64,000 nucleotides of DNA from Arbacia lixula (lineage: Eukaryota > Echinodermata > Echinoidea > Arbacioida > Arbaciidae), in assembly GCA_963669155.1 (NCBI GenBank), contig OZ022588.1:6410679-6474678 (forward strand). The letters are read 5' to 3'. The notes beneath the pieces were generated by a model. That model was not told the origin of the DNA. It made no database searches and worked only from the letters and a program-made list of their open reading frames with translations. Made by a program: the position numbers and the translations under genes. Below are positions 1-10,184 of the stretch, one piece after another; position 1 is the first letter of the stretch; every line of letters begins with the position of its first letter.

Positions 1-814
1 AATGTAACATTCAAATGATATCTTAAATAGTGGTCAATACTACATTTTCACGGCGGCCATTTCTTTCCAGCAGCGTATCGCAAAGGTATTCCACATAGAA
101 AATATGCGGACTGGTTTCCCATACACATTGATACCAAACAACCTTTTACAACAGCCCATGTCGTGAAAACCTGTCTTGCTCCCAGGGTATCTCATAATGA
201 TCATGAACCCATTGATCGGATCTTTTTGTGTGGCACACTATGAACGTGGTCTTTTACGCAGACAAAGGTTTAATTAAAAATGGACCCTTTTGTCTGCATA
301 AATGAACACTGATCAATGCAATATAGCAAAGTAACCACTCACTACCAAGCGACGACGCCAGCTAAGCAACAGCAAGTCACTGATATAAAACAAAACTCTC
401 TATAATTTCAGTGCCAGTTCACATAAATTCATGAGATTATCAGTTTGGTGTATTCCTTTTTTTTTGTCTGCAGCTGAGTGTTCCATGTCTTCGAAACTGT
501 AAAGTCTGGGATTGCTGGTTGAGTGGAATTTAAAGGCTCACCAACACTGTAAGTACATTTTATTACAATATTTTTCAAATTAAGCAACTTTCAAAACCAA
601 TGTGGACATGGTGGAGGGTACGACGAGCTAATCTTACTGTTATATATTGAGTCGTTATTGAAAAGGTCTATTAATATCAGGTAAGTTATTGAACTGTTAT
701 GAAACCTGTTTGTTTTGCATCTTATAACTGAGTGCAATTGGGTGCTAGTGAAGAGCAGTTTTGACTCTTTTTCCGGAGGTAAACATTCACTACAACGAGA
801 ATGTCACCATTAAG
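1..814. other. Non-coding stretch, nothing recognised
   Basis: AT-rich sequence without a convincing open frame, splice-bounded exon or repeat that I recognise. It lies to the left of LINE debris and may be intergenic or intronic. Confidence 0.4.
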
Positions 815-965
815 TCATATTTTTTTCCGTCGAGACTCCGGTTTCCAATCCACATTTATGTAGTTATAGACATCTCTGTAGGATGTATGTTCGGGGCCTA
901 GAATTATGCGACATGCACTGTTTGTAGACGTTTTCAGTCTTGAAAAACTGTGATCCCGGGTGAGT
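815..965 (-). mobile_element. LINE ORF2 C-terminal fragment (CR1/Jockey-like)
   Basis: The minus-strand frame reads a segment containing SACRIILGP followed by WKPESRRKK. This resembles the region just after the reverse transcriptase in many CR1/Jockey-type elements, where a motif like ARIILG is followed about 25 residues later by a motif like LxWxPLExRRKK. Only about 50 residues survive, with no RT core, so this is a truncated relic. The similarity is from memory of the family pattern, without alignment. It abuts the CAT-repeat tail of another LINE fragment. Confidence 0.5.
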
Positions 966-993
966 GCTTTATAACACATTGGGGCGCAATATT

Positions 994-1275
994 CCATCAT
1001 CATCATCATCATCATCAGCCGTTTTCTGTCCACTGGACGAGGGCCTCAGTATGTTTGCGCCACAGCTCTCTATCTCCAGCTTTGTAGAACCAATTTTCTG
1101 TTCCCTAGTAATTGTCCAGCTAATCCCTCCATCTTACGCTTTGTCTGCCTCTATTTCTGTTCTCTGTCATCAATATTCCAAAGTGGGTCCTATGTATCTG
1201 AAACATCGTCCTAAGATTACACTTTTTAAATACATATATATCGTGATGCTCGAGGGTTTTGATCAATGGTGATTT
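994..1275 (-). mobile_element. 5'-truncated RTE/BovB-like LINE 3' end with (ATG)n tail
   Basis: On the minus strand the sequence runs into a trinucleotide tail, seen on the plus strand as CAT repeats at 994-1017. Next to it is a block with TCCACTGGACGAGGGCCTC (from about 1028), close to the common RTE-type 3' end pattern around TCCACTGCTGGACxxAGGCCTC. Simple trinucleotide tails are typical of RTE elements. No intact frame remains and the left end near 1275 is approximate. Confidence 0.55.
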
Positions 1276-1467
1276 TCAATTGAACATTTCTGGTAGTTCC
1301 CAGACACAAGTACATCTCGTTTTAGACTATGTTGAATTGATACACCAATTATCTTAGCACTGCGCTTCTCAGACATTTGCGACTGGTCTGTCAAGAGCAC
1401 ACTAACAAGTCATCCACGTCGTAAGGAGGACGAACAAAGTGTGATGCTCATGTCTTGCCTCACAACA
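1276..1467. other. Spacer, nothing recognised
   Basis: Short AT-rich stretch between the LINE 3' end and the repeat-containing ORF, without recognisable signals. Confidence 0.35.
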
Positions 1468-1944
1468 TTATCTTTGTCCCTCTGGGCTGACTTCCACGCT
1501 TATCGGTAAGACGTCGGGTCGCAATCCGGTACGACGAGGCGATACCGTCACCTGCTTGGGTAGCTCCATCGGGCTGTCATTCACAGAAGGTATCTGAAGG
1601 TTTCCTTGTGGGCGACGTATGGTGGTAGTGGCAGCGACATCTGACATTTGTCCCTCTGGGCTGACTTCCACGCTTATCGGCAAGACGTCGGGTTGCAATG
1701 CGGCACGACGAGGCGATACCGTCAGCCTACCTGCTTGGGTTCCTCCATCGAGGTCGTCGTCGTTCTCGTCTCGTTGGGGACAGCTGTCATTCTCAGAAGG
1801 TATCTGAAAATTTGTTTGTGGATGGCGTGTGGTGGTAGTGGCAGCGACATTTGACACTTGTCCCTCTGTCCTGTCTGTGCTGACCTGCACGCTCGTCGGC
1901 AAAACGTCGTGCAGCAATTTTCCACGAGAAGATGGTGTCGCCAT
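1468..1944 (-). CDS. Hypothetical 158-aa protein with in-frame internal repeats
   Basis: Not recognised. The minus-strand frame starts at ATG 1944, 24 bp (eight codons) after an in-frame stop, and ends with TAA at 1468-1470. It carries about 2.3 copies of a module with the core DVLPISVEVSPEGQ, then VAATTTxRxPQ, then QIPSxNDS, then LTVSPRR. At the DNA level the module starts recur at 1474, 1648 and 1858, giving spacings of 174 and 210 bp, both multiples of three. Length differences between modules are therefore in frame, which hints at past or present coding. The protein is hydrophilic with no signal peptide or membrane segment. It could be a real exon, a transposon-borne ORF, or a minisatellite that happens to stay open. 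Confidence 0.35.
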   Translation of the reverse strand: MATPSSRGKLLHDVLPTSVQVSTDRTEGQVSNVAATTTTRHPQTNFQIPSENDSCPQRDENDDDLDGGTQAGRLTVSPRRAALQPDVLPISVEVSPEGQMSDVAATTTIRRPQGNLQIPSVNDSPMELPKQVTVSPRRTGLRPDVLPISVEVSPEGQR

Positions 1945-1950
1945 TGTGCC
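1474..1950. repeat. Tandem repeat, about 174-210 bp units
   Basis: The phrase ttgtccctctg recurs at 1474, 1648 and 1858, each followed by a similar block containing cgcttatcgg/cgctcgtcgg and ggtggtagtggcagcgacat. Unit 2 has a 36-bp insertion relative to unit 1. The repeat underlies the modular minus-strand ORF. Confidence 0.8.
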
Positions 1951-2815
1951 AACGTGTGTAGCTTTCTCCTAGGCCTCTTTCTTGTCGTCTTGTCAGGGAC
2001 ACCACTCGTTTCACGTGAACGTGGGATGTTGGTCAGCTGCAGAAAAGGGGCCAGTTTTCCACTCTGGATGTCAAAAGATATTGCAAATGAATGTGGGAGT
2101 CGCTGCTTGAACGTAGAGTCATTTTTAAGAGATCGTTAGTATGCAGTATGGAAAAGCTTTCAAGTCGGTTATGGAAATCCCAGCTTGTTCCCTTTATCGT
2201 TTTAATTGTCCAATTCTAATAAAGAAATAAAGAAACAGATGGTGTTTGATCGGGGAAGAACGGCGCAGCAGCAGGATTGCTGAAAAACGACTCGCTGTAA
2301 AAACACTTCGCTGTATTTATACGCGTTCATTTCGTCTTTCTCACTTACTTTACGATCAATTTTAATCGGGAAGATCACGATACATATTTGAACATGTGCA
2401 TCATTTTAGGCAATCTAAGAAATACACGATTCCTCTCCATTCTTATAACAATATGGCTACGATGCTACCGATTGAAAAAAATATTCCCGTTTATAACGCT
2501 CTCAGCCGACTTGGTAGATCGCCACAGACCGGATCCAAACGCCCGGTTCCATACAATACTATAATGACCTAGTAAGTAGGGCCTCTGTTTTATCATTCAC
2601 ATGATGATTTTGGTATGAACGATTAAAGCTATATCTCGCCAACGAATTATTAAATCTTACCTTTAAATCTTAAATCTTACCTTTCGTTCAGCTCCGAAAC
2701 GGTGAAAGCTCTACGGGCAGTACGTATTCACCAAGCTCACTCAGACCTGTGTATCTATGGAGAACAATTCAGTTAATTGGATTTAACATTACACTGCTGT
2801 TACCATTACCACTGT
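1951..2815. other. Non-coding stretch
   Basis: No gene recognised. AATAAAGAAATAAAGAAA at about 2218 resembles a plus-strand polyadenylation region or A-rich repeat tail, but no coding frame leads into it. Confidence 0.35.
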
Positions 2816-2819
2816 TGTG

Positions 2820-3440
2820 AGTCAGGTTCCCTACGAAAGTTCGTTCAAAATTTTGAGTGATTTTAAATACTGTGCAATTTCCAATGCTTTGAAGTTAGCC
2901 AAATCCAAACATTCATGTTGCTTAGACCCCAAATACGATGTACAATATGTATCGATTACTGGTATGTCATCTGCTAGATTTGGCCCTACACTTGCAAAGA
3001 ATTGATGAAATTCAGAAGCAATTTCAGAATCATAACATGTAGTTGTTCTTTCTCTATTTCGTACAATACTTAACTTCTGAACATCAGTTGTGTTTGTTGA
3101 GGCACTTACTCGATTTAGTAACTCGTTGATAGTCTTCCACGTTTTACTGGTATCGTCTTTGTTTTGTTCTAAAATATCACTGTAATATTTACGTTTAGCA
3201 TTTTTAATAACTGAGGTCTGGGGATTTCTGTATCTTTTATAATTTTCCTCATATTGCACATCAAAATTTGATGATTTATATTTAGAATACAATTCGTGCT
3301 TTTCCCGATGAATTTAAGGATCCCTTTTGTTATCCATGATTTTTTAGCTACATTTTTCTTGTTCATAGAGTTTTGTGTGAACACAGGGACGTGTTTATCA
3401 CAAACATTTTTTAATATATGATTACCTACATGCATTTCCT
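2820..3440 (-). pseudogene. CR1/L2-like LINE ORF2 fragment between endonuclease and RT
   Basis: Two overlapping minus-strand frames, 3435-3169 and 3292-2831, join at one frameshift near 3290-3300. The first has KKSWITKGILKFI. The second has AKRKYYSDILEQNK, then TWKTINELLNR, then FHQFFASVGPNLAD. This order is typical of the linker between endonuclease and reverse transcriptase in CR1/L2/Jockey-type LINEs: a WIT motif, a KR(K/x)YY motif, a TWxxINxLL motif, then FxxFFxxVGPxLA. Neither catalytic domain is present, so it is a short, internally shifted relic. Confidence 0.7.
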
Positions 3441-3651
3441 CATTGTTGCATCAAGGCACGGCAGTGAAACATATCCAATATATTATGTTTAAAGAATATC
3501 ACAAACAGCAAGAGTCCCAAACAGCAAACGGCAATCGTAAAAGAGATATAGACAAGATAGATGGAACAGCTTAATCCAATCGAGCCCATGCTGACTTAAT
3601 TTCGCCAATGTGGGGACGCTAAAGGAGTGTTGAAGCGTGTGTCTGTGTTTG

Positions 3652-3750
3652 ATGGTGGTGGTGGTGGTGGTGGTGGTGGCGGCGGCAGCGGCAGCGGCGG
3701 TGGTGGTAGTGGTGGTGGTGGTAGTGGTGAAGGCAAGGGGGGGGGGGATT
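3652..3750. repeat. (GGT)n/(GGC)n microsatellite with poly-G end
   Basis: Interrupted GGT triplets with GGC variants from about 3652 to 3729, then a G run at 3739-3747. Long Val/Gly or Thr/Ala frames here are artefacts of the repeat. Confidence 0.9.
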
Positions 3751-3947
3751 CCCAAACACTCATCACTCAATGTGTCCTTTTTAGAAAAATGCTTTTACAA
3801 GGTTAAAGTAAAGATCGGAGTGTATAATGTTCGAAGGTCGTAGGTTTGCAATGACATACGATAGATAGCCCTCTCAAAATACATCTAATTTACATTTTTC
3901 TTGAACAAGAACAATATAATGCTAAATATATTACTCATTGCGGATAA

Positions 3948-4071
3948 TTCGCTTGTGATAATCGCAATGTATGGTCAACGGAATCGAAAAAAAATCACGA
4001 CGTTTCGTGATCATTATCTTTTCCGATTCCGTTGACCATACATTGCGAGACAAACGATTATCACTAGCGAA
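3948..4071. repeat. Fold-back inverted repeat, about 45-bp arms
   Basis: The left arm begins TTCGCTTGTGATAATCG at 3948 and continues CAATGTATGGTCAACGGAAT. The right arm, read on the opposite strand from 4071, gives TTCGCTAGTGATAATCG and then the same core after a short TTTGTCT insertion. The arms are separated by about 25 bp that contain an ACGAAACG/CGTTTCGT palindrome. It could be a short MITE or a hairpin RNA source. Confidence 0.75.
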
Positions 4072-6187
4072 GAAAAAATATAATCAAAACGATGAACCGT
4101 AATCACAGTCCATAAAATCAACTTTAAACTTAATTTTAAAACGCGCATTCTATAAATTACTTCCATTTAAAAGAGACTGGTATGGCCGAATGGGAGCTCA
4201 TAATCAAATCGATGTAACTTTGATACACATATAGCAAATAATTTAGTCCCAAATAAATGGTCTCCAAGAATGTGTGTGTCTTGCAGCGTAAACAGTTTAC
4301 GAATATTATATTATCTGTATACCCGATAACATATACAGTGCCTTGCCATCATAATTGCTTGTAAATATTTCGATGGTAGATTACAAGTGGCTTTGTTAAT
4401 TTATTTCAAAATCAACTTCTGGCTGAGGAATATTCAAGAGCTCAGTATTTTCATTCATGAAGAGTCGTTATGCTCTATACGAACTGGTGTGGCTCGATAG
4501 TTTACATTGCTCTACCCATCATAATCATTGGTGTGAAAAGTGTGTTGAGGTTCGATGTTCCATGAATAAGTTCATGTGCATTGTTCATTTTTTTTTTACA
4601 GAGATTGTTTGTAACACCCCGTTGCACCGTTGCACCGTGTCAGTAAGTCAGCAAGTCAGTAAGTCAGCGAGTCAGTGACAGAAACAAAGCCACTTTACTC
4701 ATTGAAAATATGTATCCCCTAGAAACATGTCAGGCGACGATATCGTTCACTCATAGTACGTTTGTTTGTTTAGTAATTGTTTATCGCAATCGTTATCTGG
4801 ATGACACTATTTCCCCAAGCTGTACATTAAAAGAAAAAATAGAGGGGAAGGGCTCAGCTCAATCACATTGACTACTGTGCTGAATCATTATATCAACGAT
4901 ATGGTTTGCTCTAAAATAGTCAGCAAGTAGATATTATGTGCGTGCATGTGTATGAGTGTGATGAAATGAGGAAGAAAATGGCGGGAAAATGGCGAGCACG
5001 ATAAAGGGTTAGAGCAGTAATAATACAACAAATACATTCAAAAGGTTTATCCCCAACAAATGCACCCTTTCTTTCATCATGTATAAGCGTATATAATAAT
5101 TTGCCTCCAGCACTCCAGGCCTATGGGCACATAAACGCGCCTCTGGCACAATAAGATGTAATTTTCTATAACTCGAATGTGTAAGCAATCTTTGTAATTT
5201 TCTGTATGCATATCACTTATCTTGATAATTCACGTCTATGTATGCAAACTTATAATTTTTATTTTGTTGTATATTTTACGTTGATATGTGGAACACAAAT
5301 ATATTCAATCGAATTCAATACATGTGTATTCCATTGAGCAGTAGATTGACTGGCACACAAATGGTTAACAGAGAAAAGCAGGAATACTTACCTTTCACTG
5401 CCTCTGTATGATTTATAAAGCGCCTTCTCTCAACCCGTCGCACGTGTAGTGTGAGGGGGATATATTGTTCACCTTCAGCATACTATAGTATGGGGACTTT
5501 TTGATTCGGTGAACGAGAGTGATGTGTCTAGTGAACGTAGTGACGTCGTGGCCCGCGTGGCAATCACTGATCTTCCCACTGGTGGCAATACGTATACGGG
5601 CGCGGTTAAAATGTAAATGTGGGAGTGTAGTGCAGTGCATTTGCAACTTGCTAGACGACAGAGCAAACATGTACCTGATAGGCTGTAGTTGGTACGTCAG
5701 TGGTGCTCATGTTAAATGAGAAGATGGTGAACTTTCTGATAATATAGCTATTTATACTTTGTTTAAAAAAATAAATGGAAAAATCGTTCAACTTCCCACT
5801 GATTTGCTGTAACTCATAATCTTCCTCCGGCACCGTCCATACCGAGAGGAGTATGACATAATAGACAGCACGGGATGAGCCCGGCGCGAGTGAATTGGGT
5901 GGTCGGTGAAAACCTGGGTGAACGCGTTGAGCCGAGGGGTGTTGAGCCGAGGTGTCGACGTTTACGCATGCGCGGTGCGTAAAAGTGACGTCATTCACGG
6001 TGACGCCGGGCGTCACGTCCAAATCGAAAGGTCCCTAATGTCTGCCGATGCTTACAGTACGCCTGTCGTGTGGCTGCGTGGCTGCGTGGCTGCGTGGCTG
6101 CGTGAGTGTGTGTGTGTGTGAGTGGTGTTGAGCCGTGGTCTGTTGAGGTAAACCAGGATCACTAAGAATGTGCGGCGCCTGTCTGTT

Positions 6188-6224
<37 letters not shown>

Positions 6225-6697
6225 TTTGTCACGTTTAAATCTTTGATGTGTATGTGTTTTTGTTTTACATGTTTAATTATTACAAGGTCAATATTATGAT
6301 GTTTTAATAACAATTATATCATCCACGCAAAAAAATCTATAATAATTCCGGGTCAGGGTGATTGGCTGAAATCCATGCAAGTTTTGTACACCGACTTCCA
6401 CATTCAAGAATTTTTTTGTGTGTTAATTTATCGGCTGTGTTGGGATACACCAACTTCCACATTCAAGAATTTATTTTTATGTTAATTTATCGGCTGTGTT
6501 GGGAAAGGTTATGGATAGGGCGTGGTTGAGGTATGTGGTTGGATTGGGTATGGCTGGATTGGCGTACGATGTGTACGATGTGTGTATGGAATGTTTGTAC
6601 AATGGGGACTAGAGGTAGGTTGCATGGTTCTGCTTTCTACTCGCAATCGAACTTGTGTAAAAACCTGCTGTGCATTTATAACCCTTGTATCAGATAA
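4072..6697. other. Non-coding stretch with minor tandem repeats
   Basis: No gene supported. Minor features: tandem AAGTCAG-type units at 4639-4677; a 10-bp GGCTGCGTGG-type tandem at about 6069-6102 running into GT repeats; a CT microsatellite at about 6190-6218; and a roughly 59-bp duplication at 6388-6446 and 6447-6505 sharing CTTCCACATTCAAGAATTT and TTATCGGCTGTGTTGGGA. Frames in 5400-6120 overlap each other on both strands and show no domain. Confidence 0.4.
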
Positions 6698-8705
6698 ATG
6701 AATAGAAGGTCAAATTTCAATCTAGTTTCGTTAAATGTTAGAGGGATAAGAGATAAAGCGAAAATAAAAAGTATTTTTGGGTGGTGTAAAAGTAAAAAAG
6801 GTGATATCGTTTTTTTTTTTTACAAGAAACCTACAGTACACAAGAAGTAGAGGACAGATGGAAATTAGAATGGCATGGTCCGATGTCGTTTAGTCATGAT
6901 TCAAACCATAGTAAGGGTGTTTTACTTTTGATTTCTTCAGACTTATCGTTGAAACTTGATAATGTTGTAATTGACAAGGAAGGGATATTTATCATATTTA
7001 AAGGGGAATTACATGGGATTAAGTTATTGTTAGGAAATCATCATTTTCCTTCAAGGGATAAAGAAAAACATCAACTTGAATTTTTAGAGAAGATTGATAC
7101 CTCTGTTTCCACACTTTATGACCCAGGTCAGTTACTTCTTTTGGGAGGAGATTTTAATTTGACCATGAATGGAAGTTTAGATTATGCAGGGCCAAAGAAT
7201 GTTGCTAAAACAAGATTTAATGAAAATTTGAAGATTTTCTTGATAGATATGATCTAGTAAATTTTTGGAGGTAAATCAATCCAAATAAAAAACAGTTTAC
7301 ATTAAGACAAAAATCTCCGATTATACAAACCTGATTATATTATTGGTTCGGTTCTTCTAGTTTACAAAAATTCATTAATAAGTGTGAAATTTTTGTCATC
7401 AATTACACCAGATCATTCTGGTATTATGTTACAAATGAAGTACTTAGCAGAAACATTCCACTTTGGCAAATCATATTGGAAATTCAATGACAGTTTGTGT
7501 GCAGATAAGGAATTGTGAGTAAGTCAAGGAATTAAAGGAAGAGTGGATGCCTAAAATATCTGACAAATTAGTTTTCTTGGGATTTCCTTAAGATGAAAAT
7601 GAGGGAATATATTATCAATTATTCAAAGGAAAAGGCTAAGATTAGAAGAAATGAGATCAATAATTAAGAGACAGAAATTTGTGACCTAGAAAATGAGCTA
7701 TTGCTGACACCCCATAAAGCCATACTGGAAAAAATTGAGGAGAAAAAAAATCATTGTCAGAAAGCTTTATGACTATTCTAGACAAGGTTTGAGAATTAGA
7801 TCGAGAACGGAGTGGTTCGAGAGAGGTAAACAGAAAACACAATATTCTTAACAATTGTTAAAATCTGATAAAGAGAACAGTGTGGTAAGAGAACTTTATA
7901 ATCAAGAGAAACTAGTAACAAAGGACACAAAAGAAATATTGAAGATCTTTCTATGAAAATGTGTATGCTATTGATGAAGTAGTGGATGATGAAAATTCGT
8001 TTCTTCTTGTAGAAACAGAACTAGGTGAAGAGAGCAGGGATCTTTGTGAGGGCAAAATAAATAGAAATGAATGTTTTAATGATTTAAAAGATATAAAATT
8101 CAATAAGTCTTCTGGAAATGATAGTTTTACTGTGGAATTCTATGTAACTTTTTGGCCAATCCGGGGAGACACTTTAGTTGAAACATTAAATGAATCATAT
8201 GAGAGGGGAAAATTAGCAACATCACAAAAGCAAGGTGTAATCACGTTATTAGAGAAAAACGGCAAAGATGCAAAATATTTTCAAAACTATAGACCTATCA
8301 CACTGCTAAATGTCGATTACAAGATACTGTCTAAAGTTTTAGCAAAGAAAATAAAAGATGTATTTAGTGAAATAGTACATTACGATCAAGTAGGATACAT
8401 TAAAGACAGGAACATAGGGGAAGCTGTAAGATTCATAGATGACATGTTATTCCATTCTTTGAATCATAAAAATGGACATTTGGTTACGGTGGATTTTGAA
8501 AAAGCATTTGATTCATTTTCTCGTGATTTCTTGTCTAAGATCTTGAAATTGTTTGGTTTTGGTGATTCTTTTTGCTTGTGGGTCAAGACATTGTATTAGG
8601 ATATAAATAGTTGTGTTATGAATGGGGGGCACTAAACCGGGTACTTCAATATTGATCGAGGTGTGAGCCCGGGTGTGAGGCAGGGGAATTTGGCAATTAA
8701 AGCGG
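6698..8705 (+). pseudogene. Decayed Tx1-like LINE ORF2 (endonuclease plus partial RT)
   Basis: This is an older copy of the same kind of element as the LINE that follows. From ATG 6698 the frame gives SLNVRGIRDKAK, matching SLNVRGLRETVK in the second copy. An expanded T run at about 6812 breaks the frame before the QET motif. The endonuclease continues at 6883-7257 (GVLLLISSD, LLLGGDFN). The linker at 7260-7960 is heavily shifted. RT blocks are open at 7961-8599: NYRPITLLNVDYKILSKVLA, DQVGYIKDRNIGEAV, VDFEKAFDSFSRDFL. After a stop at 8597 the frame reaches a VRQGN-like remnant and the match stops, so the YADD active site and C-terminal region are missing. Inactive. Confidence 0.85.
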
Positions 8706-8815
8706 GTAGATTGCAGATCCATATAAAGAAATGGGAAACTTTACAAATTGAGGTCTGATAACATTGCAGTTCAAATTTTAATTAAATAGAAGAAATAGCA
8801 CAGAGGGTTAGATTG

Positions 8816-8846
<31 letters not shown>

Positions 8847-8868
8847 TGTGTGGGTGTGTGTATGTGTG
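8816..8868. repeat. (GT)n microsatellite
   Basis: GT/GGGTGT repeats in the leader ahead of LINE ORF1; probably within the 5' part of the element. Confidence 0.85.
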
Positions 8869-8948
8869 TGGAAGACCATGAAGACCGAGTGAGACGGACG
8901 TGTTTTTGAAGCCTCTCCCGAACGCACGCGCTAATAAGGATAGAGAGT

Positions 8949-9800
8949 ATGTCGAATACAAAGTCCGGCAAGACAAGCGGCGGGGCCAAGCGCCAACGGT
9001 CCGAGACACTGCCCAGCCCAGATGGTAACTTTTTGGCCTCAGTTCGGGACCTCTTGGATAAACAGTGGGACAAAATTGATGAACGGTTTTCGATATTCGA
9101 ACACCAGTTTCACGAGAAAGTGAGGCAGATAGAGAACGGAATTGCAGAACTGAAAACTTCGCTTGAATTCCAAGTCCACGAAACTGAAAGGCTGAAGGGG
9201 AAGGTGTCAAGTATGGAGGAGAGGGTTGGTGAAAGTGAAACTGTACTGAGGGAGGAGATTGAGAGATTAGCAACCTACGTGGCCAGAGAAAACTTGATTT
9301 TCTCAGGCATACCAGAAAGAGAAAATGAAGACATCAAGGTGGTTTTGAGAGACTTCTATTTGAATGATCTGAAAATGTCGGAAAACGTGGTGGACATGGT
9401 GGAGTACCAGCGAGTACATCGAGTTCCATCTAAGGTGAAGCCTTGTCCGATTAAGGCCAGGTTCCTGCGTTTTGACGACAAAATCTCTATTTTACATCAT
9501 GCGAGAAATTTGAAAGGAACTAGAATGTATGTAGCTGATGATTTGCCGAAGCAAGTCCGAGTAAAACGACAGGCGCAGGTCCACGCACTGAAGGCTGCCA
9601 GGGAGGCGGGAAAGCTAGCATTTTTCTCCCGTTCGGAACCCACCAAGCTTTTTGTCGACCGCGTTTACCTCCCTATCAAGGATCAAGATAAGTTTGTAGC
9701 GAATTTACAACATCGAGTCCGGGTGCCGTCTTCAAAGGAAGGAGAAGGGCCAGGGGAGATTGTAAGATGGAAAGTTCACTGGAATTCGCGGAAATTATGA
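8949..9800 (+). CDS. LINE ORF1 protein (coiled coil, RRM-like, basic C-terminus)
   Basis: An uninterrupted 283-residue frame. The N-terminus is basic (SNTKSGKTSGGAKRQR). Residues about 40-110 are rich in Glu/Lys with heptad-like spacing, a likely trimerising coiled coil. From about residue 113, RENLIFSGIPE starts the RRM-like domain, and RVHRVP at about 155-160 followed by KARFLRFDDK matches the usual ORF1p pattern RxHRxG...VKFxxFxDK. Residues about 190-225 (YVADDLPKQVRVKRQ, AAREAG) form the C-terminal RNA-binding segment. In this family ORF1p is an RNA-binding chaperone that packages LINE RNA. The intact frame contrasts with the broken ORF2 downstream. ATG 8949 is the first in the frame. The family call rests on motifs, without alignment. 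Confidence 0.85.
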   Translation: MSNTKSGKTSGGAKRQRSETLPSPDGNFLASVRDLLDKQWDKIDERFSIFEHQFHEKVRQIENGIAELKTSLEFQVHETERLKGKVSSMEERVGESETVLREEIERLATYVARENLIFSGIPERENEDIKVVLRDFYLNDLKMSENVVDMVEYQRVHRVPSKVKPCPIKARFLRFDDKISILHHARNLKGTRMYVADDLPKQVRVKRQAQVHALKAAREAGKLAFFSRSEPTKLFVDRVYLPIKDQDKFVANLQHRVRVPSSKEGEGPGEIVRWKVHWNSRKL

Positions 9801-10184
9801 TGGAGATTGCGTGGTCATGGACCAGAGATTGTGTCTGTTTTTCAGGCGGAAAGCGTGGTGAAATCGAGTAAGTGATATGATCTTAAAAATATATGTTTGG
9901 CTTCACAAGTGTTGTTTGAGTTGTTGAGGAATTTGCAATGAAAAGGGAGTCATGAACGTGCTGGAGGAATATTGAGTTACATAAAAATTGCTTTTGAAGC
10001 TAGCTGATTCGATTGCGGCGAGTGAGGAGATCGGACGAGAAGGAACGAATGTACGAGGAATGATATGGCGCGTACAAGGCGGTATGCAGATGGGGTAGCG
10101 TCAACATGACTGAAAGTGCAAGTACAAGAGTGGTGGAATCTTCGTATTAAAAGTAAGACTCTTGAACTTTTGTATAACTGTCAA
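9801..10184 (+). other. LINE spacer after ORF1
   Basis: Non-coding sequence between the ORF1 stop and the tandem array; no ORF or regulatory motif recognised. Confidence 0.4.
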
